Translations under genes and position numbers: made by a program
Shown: one piece after another, positions 23,808 to 28,527 of the stretch
Layout of the letters: the number at the start of each line of letters is the position of its first letter
How positions within the stretch are numbered: position 1 is the stretch's first letter
Assembly: GCA_964415865.1 (NCBI GenBank)
Contig: CAYQBY010000021.1
Location: 1 to 28,527 of the forward strand
Reading direction: 5' to 3'
DNA from: Thiopontia sp964415865
GTDB lineage: Bacteria; Pseudomonadota; Gammaproteobacteria; GCF-002020875
Length of the DNA: 28,527 nucleotides
Notes under the pieces: model-generated
Databases searched by the model: none
What the model was told of the DNA's origin: nothing
What the model saw: only the letters and a program-made list of their open reading frames with translations

Positions 23808-24269
23808 CTTGTATGGTTGCGCCTCTCTGCCCTGATTCTTTTTCTGGATCAGGGGACCAAGATACTGGCTGAGTACTATCTTGAGCTCTACCGGCAGGTA
23901 GAGATCCTCCCATTCATGAATCTAACGCTGATGCAGAATGAGGGGGCTGCATTCAGTTTTCTGGCGGATGCGGGTGGCTGGCAACGTTGGTTCTTTGTGG
24001 TGCTGACTGTAGTAATTACGGTATTTCTACTGCGTTGGCTGCGTTCACTAAGTGAAGATGAACGGTGGTTGGCGATTGCAATTGCACTGATTATTGGTGG
24101 GGCAATTGGTAATCTGATTGATCGGGTTCAGTATGGCTACGTAATCGATTTTCTCGACTTTCATGCCCTGGGGTGGCACTGGCCGGCCTTCAATATTGCG
24201 GATAGCGCCATCTTTATTGGCGCTACCATTGTGGTTTGGGATGCGATTTTTGGGAGTGATGGGAAGTAG
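23754..24269 (+). CDS. lspA: lipoprotein signal peptidase (signal peptidase II)
   Basis: Inner-membrane aspartyl protease that cleaves prolipoproteins. The 171-residue protein has four membrane helices and the family motifs LFLDQGTK, NEGAAFSFLADAGGWQRWFF, GGAIGNLIDRVQYGYVIDFLDF (first catalytic Asp in VIDF) and FNIADSAIFIGA (second). The start is unclear: ATG 23754, ATG 23769 or TTG 23751, all inside the loop of the inverted repeat and none with a good ribosome binding site. Family proteins usually start close to the first helix, so the first 17 or so residues here are contributed largely by the repeat. In many gammaproteobacteria fkpB and ispH follow; here they do not. Confidence 0.93.
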   Translation: MDHLMGKENNAKKAGLTPLVWLRLSALILFLDQGTKILAEYYLELYRQVEILPFMNLTLMQNEGAAFSFLADAGGWQRWFFVVLTVVITVFLLRWLRSLSEDERWLAIAIALIIGGAIGNLIDRVQYGYVIDFLDFHALGWHWPAFNIADSAIFIGATIVVWDAIFGSDGK

Positions 24270-24272
24270 TGC

Positions 24273-24308
24273 TTCACTGAACATTAGAATATTGTATGAT
24301 TAAATCAT
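24273..24308 (+). promoter_or_regulatory. possible promoter with overlapping dyad before the flavoprotein gene
   Basis: TTCACT (24273-24278) and TATGAT (24295-24300) are 16 bp apart, with a weak -35 and a good -10. The dyad ATGAT-TAA-ATCAT (24296-24308) overlaps the -10 and start region, where a regulator could bind. No known regulator was recognised. Confidence 0.4.
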
Positions 24309-24350
24309 TATATTGCTGAGAATCAGAATAACCATATAGAGAGTGCCTCC

Positions 24351-25613
24351 ATGACCGATTCAACCCTCTCCAAATGCATTGATGACCACCGCCTGATTCT
24401 GGGTGACAAGGAGTTTGTCCCGTTGATGCTGGGTGGAATGGGGGTGGATATCTCAACCCGAGATCTGGCACTGATATTTGCAGAGCAGGGTGGTATTGGC
24501 CACCTCTCCGACGCGATGATTCCCACGGTTATCGATAAGGATTTCAAGACCAGATACGTTGGTGACCGACTGAAGCAATACAAATTCAACGTCGACAACC
24601 CTGATAAGTCAATTGCCCAGTTTGATCTGGGTGAGCTGCGTGAGGCACAGACCCGTCATGTTGATGAGGCGATGTCAGCCAAGCGTGGTGATGGTGGAGT
24701 TTTCATCAACTGTATGGAAAAACTCACCATGAACAACCCCAAGGAGACCCTGCGGGTTCGCCTCAATGCTGCACTCGATGCCGGTATTGATGGTATTACC
24801 CTAAGTGCTGGTCTTCACCTTGGCTCGCTTGAACTGATCAAGGACAATCCCCGTTTTCGAGACGCCCATATTGGGATTATCGTCTCTTCAGTACGTGCCC
24901 TTAAGCTCTTTCTGAAGCGGGCGGCACGGCTGGATAGATTGCCAGATTTTGTCGTGGTTGAGGGGCCACTGGCGGGCGGCCATCTTGGTTTCGGGATGGA
25001 TTGGGCCAAGTTTGATCTGGCTACCATCACCCAAGAGGTGCTCGATTACCTGAGGGAGTCAGCCCTGACCATTCCAGTGATTCCGGCTGGTGGAATCTTT
25101 ACCGGTACGGATGGGGCCAAATTTCTGGAGCAGGGGGCGGCGGCGATCCAGGTCTCTACCCGCTTCACCATCGCCCAGGAGTGCGGGCTCCCGGCAGATG
25201 CGAAACAGGCCTACTTTGGGGCCAATGAAGAGGATATCGAGGTAAACACCCTCTCCCCAACCGGATATCCAATGCGGATGCTAAAAAATACCCCGGCAAT
25301 CGGCTCCGGTATTCGCCCCAACTGCGAATCCTACGGCTATGTGCTGGATGCCAAGGGTCACTGCAGCTATGTCGACGCCTACAATGAGGCCGTGGCAGCT
25401 CATCCCGATGAGAGGAAGGTCTCGGTTGATGAGAAGATCTGCCTCTGCACCCATATGCGTAAGTATAAGGTCTGGACCTGTGGCCACTACACCTATCGCC
25501 TGAAAGATACCGCCAACCAGAATGAGGACGGCAGCTACCAGGAGCCAACTGCGGAGCACCTTTTCAAGGACTACCAGTTCAGTACCCACGACGAGATCAA
25601 GAAACCAGAGTAG
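24351..25613 (+). CDS. nitronate monooxygenase (2-nitropropane dioxygenase) family protein
   Basis: FMN-dependent TIM-barrel protein, 420 residues. Support comes from PLMLGGMGVDISTRDLALIF at the N terminus, the segment VVVEGPLAGGHLGFG, and the phosphate-binding region IPVIPAGGIFTGTDGAKFLE followed by GAAAIQVSTRF. Family members oxidise nitronates such as propionate-3-nitronate, and many have unknown substrates. The C terminus has an extra cysteine-rich segment (EKICLCTHMRKYKVWTCGHY) that could bind a metal or form disulfides. ATG 24351 follows GAGAGTGCC. It stands alone between lspA and rsmJ and probably has its own promoter. The specific substrate is not predictable. Confidence 0.82.
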   Translation: MTDSTLSKCIDDHRLILGDKEFVPLMLGGMGVDISTRDLALIFAEQGGIGHLSDAMIPTVIDKDFKTRYVGDRLKQYKFNVDNPDKSIAQFDLGELREAQTRHVDEAMSAKRGDGGVFINCMEKLTMNNPKETLRVRLNAALDAGIDGITLSAGLHLGSLELIKDNPRFRDAHIGIIVSSVRALKLFLKRAARLDRLPDFVVVEGPLAGGHLGFGMDWAKFDLATITQEVLDYLRESALTIPVIPAGGIFTGTDGAKFLEQGAAAIQVSTRFTIAQECGLPADAKQAYFGANEEDIEVNTLSPTGYPMRMLKNTPAIGSGIRPNCESYGYVLDAKGHCSYVDAYNEAVAAHPDERKVSVDEKICLCTHMRKYKVWTCGHYTYRLKDTANQNEDGSYQEPTAEHLFKDYQFSTHDEIKKPE

Positions 25614-25639
25614 TGTTTGCTAGAGAAGCTGAATAGATC

Positions 25640-25694
25640 ATCTCCGCGTACCACGGAAGCAGTGCTTCCTCTGCATCTATGGATAGGCGGAGAT
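25640..25694 (+). repeat. ~60-bp palindromic element, copy 2
   Basis: Outer arms ATCTCCGC (25640-25647) and GCGGAGAT (25687-25694) enclose a perfect inner hairpin GGAAGC-AGT-GCTTCC (25655-25669). It is the plus-strand relative of the element at 20798-20857. Compared with that copy, the outer arms differ but still pair with each other (compensatory changes). It lies in the gap before rsmJ. Confidence 0.8.
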
Positions 25695-25720
25695 CCAGTA
25701 ATAGAAGCAATAGATCTAAT

Positions 25721-26524
25721 ATGAGCATTGCTATTGCAGTTACTTCTCAGAGTTCACGGGATCAATCCAAAGCCGAGCAGCTGGCAGAGAGACTCAACCT
25801 CCCTCTGGTAGAGAGTGGTGCAGATTTCGATTTCCTCCTCTCCTACACGGAGGCTCGCCTTGAGCTCCAGAAAACCAACTCCAAAATCGGTGGGGTCTAT
25901 GCGGACTTTGTCTCAGGCAAGGTGGGTCACCGCTTTCGCTATGGTGGCGGCAGGGGGCAGCTGATTGCAAGGGCGGTTGGCCTAAAGGGTGGGAAAACCC
26001 CATCAGTACTGGATCTGACAGCGGGCCTAGGGAGAGATGGTTTCGTATTGGCATCATTAGGATGCGAGGTCGCCATGGTGGAGCGCTCCCCAATAGTAGC
26101 TGCACTGCTACGGGACGGTCTGGAGCAGGCAGCGGCTGCTCCGGAGCTCTCTGAGGTGATAGAGAGGATCTCACTGCTTGAACAGGAGGGTATCAATTAC
26201 CTTAAGAGTCTCACTGAGGGGGGGCGACCGGATGTCTGTTATCTCGATCCGATGTACCCTCATTCGAAAAAAAGTGCACTGCCAGGAAAGGAGATGATGC
26301 TCTTTCGAGAGGTGGTTGGAGAGGATCAGGATGCGGCAGAGCTACTGGATGCGGCCAGAGAGGCAGCCAGGGGACGGGTTGTGGTGAAGCGCCCCCGCAA
26401 GGCTCTGCCTCTTAGCGGCCCAGAGCTAGACTTTCAGATCACAGGAAAGAGCACACGCTACGATATCTATCTATCGGCGCAGGACGCGCAGCCACTTCCA
26501 GAAGTTGAGAAGACTGCTCAGTGA
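25721..26524 (+). CDS. rsmJ: 16S rRNA (guanine-1516-N2)-methyltransferase RsmJ
   Basis: SAM-dependent enzyme that methylates G1516 of 16S rRNA. The 267-residue product has the RsmJ pattern: GGVYADFVSGKVGHRFRYGG, motif I VLDLTAGLGRDGFVLASLGC, EVAMVERSPIVAALLRDGL, the catalytic-site CYLDPMYPHSKKSALPGKEM and VVVKRPRKA. ATG 25721 is preferred over an in-frame ATG 25679, which is within the palindromic repeat and would add 14 Ser/Asn/Arg-rich residues not expected in the family. Its 3' end overlaps the convergent metallopeptidase gene by 54 bp. Confidence 0.92.
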   Translation: MSIAIAVTSQSSRDQSKAEQLAERLNLPLVESGADFDFLLSYTEARLELQKTNSKIGGVYADFVSGKVGHRFRYGGGRGQLIARAVGLKGGKTPSVLDLTAGLGRDGFVLASLGCEVAMVERSPIVAALLRDGLEQAAAAPELSEVIERISLLEQEGINYLKSLTEGGRPDVCYLDPMYPHSKKSALPGKEMMLFREVVGEDQDAAELLDAAREAARGRVVVKRPRKALPLSGPELDFQITGKSTRYDIYLSAQDAQPLPEVEKTAQ

Positions 26525-27154
26525 CCCCGCAACATAGGTGAGAGCTGCAGCCTTTAGCAGTTTTCTGGCAGCGTGCTCATCACCATCATGGAGATGATTT
26601 CCCGCCTTTAGTAGTGGCAGGGCACGATTAAAGCTAGCATCAAACTCAACAGGCAGGGTGGCGAGGTGGACCAGTGCTGGCATTCCCATGCTGGCCAATC
26701 CTGCGAGGAAGAGGATCAGTGCGGGCAGAGGTCTTCTGGAGATAACGGCAAACAGCGGTGAGGCCATTAGAACCATTGCCCCCAGCTTCTCGGCACCACG
26801 GGTCTTACCAACCAGTCTAGAGCGCAGCGCCATCGGCCTGTAATCGGTGTCGTGCTGGATTGCGTGGCCAACCTCATGGGCAGCAATGGTTATGGCTGCG
26901 AGAGAACGTCCGGAGAAATAGGGCTCACTCAGTCGGACAGTGCGCTCATCCGGGTCGTAGTGATCCCCCTCCTTGGTGATCTCAACCCCCACATGGTTAA
27001 GTCCATAGCGGTTGAGAATTGTACGCGCCAACTCGCTGCCGCTGATCTCATATCTGTCATTAGGGGTGCTGTACTGTCGCATCACCCGTTTAACCCACAT
27101 TTGTGGGAGGGTGATGGCTGCCAGTAGCAGGATTCCGAGGATTGCCAATATCAT
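26471..27154 (-). CDS. membrane zinc metallopeptidase (YugP-like, Zn_peptidase_2)
   Basis: A 227-residue predicted neutral zinc protease of unknown substrate. It has an N-terminal membrane helix (MILAILGILLLAAITLP), the segment SGSELARTILNRYGL, then NHVGVEITKEGDHYDP with a zinc motif AAHEVGHAIQH (HExxH, about residues 92-102). A hydrophobic pair of helices lies around 125-165, and the third-ligand region LPVEFDASFNRAL follows. This order and length match the YugP family. The ATG overlaps the rimO stop as ATGA, so translation is probably coupled to rimO. Its last 17 codons overlap the rsmJ 3' end on the other strand. Confidence 0.88.
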   Translation of the reverse strand: MILAILGILLLAAITLPQMWVKRVMRQYSTPNDRYEISGSELARTILNRYGLNHVGVEITKEGDHYDPDERTVRLSEPYFSGRSLAAITIAAHEVGHAIQHDTDYRPMALRSRLVGKTRGAEKLGAMVLMASPLFAVISRRPLPALILFLAGLASMGMPALVHLATLPVEFDASFNRALPLLKAGNHLHDGDEHAARKLLKAAALTYVAGSLSSLLNFWKWLRVLRR

Positions 27155-28464
27155 ATCAACTCTCCCTCAAGATCATACTCATCGGCAGCCACAATCCTGA
27201 CATCCACCAGGTCACCACAATTCAGCCCGGTAATATCAGGTAGATGAACCTCTCCATCAATCTCTGGTGCATCTCCACTGGCGCGTCCGATAGACCCCTC
27301 ATTAGTTACACTATCGATAATAATGGTCTCTGTTTTGCCTATTTTGTTTTGTAGTTTTCGGGCGCTGATCTCGCTCTGCACTCGCATAAACTGCTCCAGC
27401 CGCTCCTGCTGAATGTCAGGATCAACCTGGTTTGGTAGTTGGTTGGCGGTGGCACCCTCAACTGGTGAGTAGGCAAAGGCCCCGGCACGGTCCAGTTGTG
27501 CATCCTCCAGAAAACCGAGCAGCTCTCCGAACTCTGCATCACTCTCCCCCGGAAAGCCGACAATAAAGGTGCTGCGAATGGTTATATCCGGACAGATCTC
27601 ACGCCACTTCTCTATTCGTCGCAGTGCATTCTCGCTATCTGCTGGACGTCTCATCGTTTTCAAAATGGATGGGGAGGCGTGCTGTAGCGGCACATCAAGG
27701 TAGGGGAGGATCTTCCCCTCTGCCATCATTGGAATCAACTGATCAATGACAGGGTATGGATAGAGATAGTGGAGGCGGATCCATATCCCAAGCTTGCCAA
27801 GTTCATCTGCCAGGGTTGTAATACGTGTAGAGAGAACCCCGTTGCTGGTTATCTCACTGCGGTAGCGCAGATCGGCACCATAGGCTGCACTATCCTGAGA
27901 TACCACCATAAGCTCCTTTACCCCACTCTCCACCAGCCGCTCTGCCTCACCGAGAACCTCACCAATGGGCCGGCTCACCAGTTTTCCACGTAGAGATGGA
28001 ATAATGCAAAAACTGCAGTGCTGATTACACCCCTCGGAGATCTTGAGGTAGGCGTAGTGGTCTGGGGTTAACCGCACCTCCCGATCCGGCAGCAGTTTGG
28101 TCAGCGGATCTTGAGGTGGGGGTACTGTGGCGTGGATGGACGCCATAACCTCTTTAGTTGAATTTGGTCCTGTTACCGCCAGTACATTTGGGTAGTTTGA
28201 GAGAATCTTCTCTCGATCCCCCCCCAGACAGCCGGTCACAACAACCCGTCCATTCTGCTCCAGGGCCGCACCAATGGTATCCAGTGACTCCTCAATGGCG
28301 GCATCAATAAAGCCGCAGGTGTTGACCACCACAAGATCCGATTCACTGTAGCTGCTTGCAAGCCTGTACCCCTCGGCACGAATCTGGCTGAGGATTCGTT
28401 CAGAATCAACAGTTGCCTTGGGGCAACCGAGGCTGACAAAACCGATGGTTGGGGTTGAATTCAT
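27151..28464 (-). CDS. rimO: ribosomal protein S12 methylthiotransferase RimO
   Basis: Radical SAM enzyme that methylthiolates the conserved Asp of ribosomal protein S12. The 437-residue protein has the N-terminal MTTase domain (GFVSLGCPKATVDSERILS, NTCGFIDAAIEESLD, VTGCLG with the three cluster cysteines), the radical SAM motif CNQHCSFCIIPSLRG, and a C-terminal TRAM domain ending DVRIVAADEYDLEGELI. The SLGCPKATVDSE form indicates RimO instead of MiaB. ATG 28464 is preferred over TTG 28485, because a TATAAT -10 box lies between the two. It is followed by the metallopeptidase gene with a 4-bp overlap. Confidence 0.95.
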   Translation of the reverse strand: MNSTPTIGFVSLGCPKATVDSERILSQIRAEGYRLASSYSESDLVVVNTCGFIDAAIEESLDTIGAALEQNGRVVVTGCLGGDREKILSNYPNVLAVTGPNSTKEVMASIHATVPPPQDPLTKLLPDREVRLTPDHYAYLKISEGCNQHCSFCIIPSLRGKLVSRPIGEVLGEAERLVESGVKELMVVSQDSAAYGADLRYRSEITSNGVLSTRITTLADELGKLGIWIRLHYLYPYPVIDQLIPMMAEGKILPYLDVPLQHASPSILKTMRRPADSENALRRIEKWREICPDITIRSTFIVGFPGESDAEFGELLGFLEDAQLDRAGAFAYSPVEGATANQLPNQVDPDIQQERLEQFMRVQSEISARKLQNKIGKTETIIIDSVTNEGSIGRASGDAPEIDGEVHLPDITGLNCGDLVDVRIVAADEYDLEGELI

Positions 28465-28470
28465 CGCGAG

Positions 28471-28476
28471 ATTATA
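28471..28476 (-). promoter_or_regulatory. -10 box of a possibly leaderless rimO promoter
   Basis: On the minus strand a consensus TATAAT (28471-28476) ends 6 bp before the ATG at 28464, so the transcript would start at or next to the A of the start codon. No Shine-Dalgarno sequence is present upstream of the ATG. No good -35 hexamer is seen at 16-18 bp. Confidence 0.45.
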
Positions 28477-28527
28477 CCGTTTCAACGGGGTTGATTAAGC
28501 ATCAATCCTTGCGAAAGTAATGACACA

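Noticed and set aside
25679..25720. N-terminal extension of rsmJ from ATG 25679
   Set aside because: The ATG is part of the palindromic repeat (it is also present in the other copy) and the added Ser/Asn/Arg-rich residues do not fit the family.

Overview
The window is a chromosomal stretch, roughly half GC, of a gammaproteobacterium. The evidence is gene order and protein similarity by eye: rplU-rpmA-obgE-proB, rpsT divergent from murJ-ribF-ileS-lspA, bioB-bioF-bioH-bioC, and an RsmJ-type methyltransferase. A free-living or facultatively associated bacterium (Chromatiales/Thiotrichales-like) would fit, but genus cannot be read from this sequence. Almost all genes are housekeeping. I found no CRISPR array, prophage, toxin-antitoxin pair or new defence cluster, and no tRNA or rRNA gene.

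Layout. 1-261: two tandem 3' remnants of a REP-associated (Y1/IS200-like) transposase gene. 340-4630 (+): a four-gene ABC importer for polar amino acids (aapJ, aapQ, aapM, aapP) with an attenuator-like hairpin after the binding-protein gene and palindromic repeats in its gaps. 4667-7547 (-): uvrD and comF. 7615-11652 (+): biotin genes bioB, bioF, bioH and bioC; a BirA-like operator lies between comF and bioB. 11764-12369 (+): a 2-Cys peroxiredoxin. 12428-13903 (-): a type IV pilin and ispB. 14128-17064 (+): rplU, rpmA, obgE, proB. 17189-17449 (-): rpsT. 17762-24269 (+): murJ, ribF, a solo GIY-YIG nuclease gene, ileS, lspA. 24351-26524 (+): a nitronate monooxygenase-like flavoprotein and rsmJ. 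26471-28464 (-): a membrane zinc metallopeptidase and rimO.

How genes work together. The Aap proteins form one importer. BioC and BioH prime and release the pimeloyl-ACP precursor, which BioF and BioB take to biotin; bioA and bioD are not in this window. L21, L27, ObgE and S20 serve ribosome assembly, and RsmJ and RimO modify the ribosome (16S rRNA and protein S12). MurJ and LspA act in envelope biogenesis.

The most unusual content is between genes. Several families of short palindromic elements sit at gene borders: (1) GGGGTCA-type elements, one forming a 30-bp inverted repeat that encloses the lspA start and supplies its first codons, and whose terminal sequence also ends the transposase remnants; (2) TCATTCCCGC-type palindromes, two preceded by tandem half-units (21 or 22 bp), one array broken by a 100-N gap; (3) a ~60-bp element with an inner GAAGC hairpin, present twice; (4) a ~121-bp nested palindrome inside the aap operon; (5) a structured 285-bp block inside the bio cluster. 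The GIY-YIG gene lies between two palindromic elements like a cassette. Other points are a UUG start on rpsT, a possible leaderless rimO transcript, and a 16-residue repeat at the ObgE C terminus.
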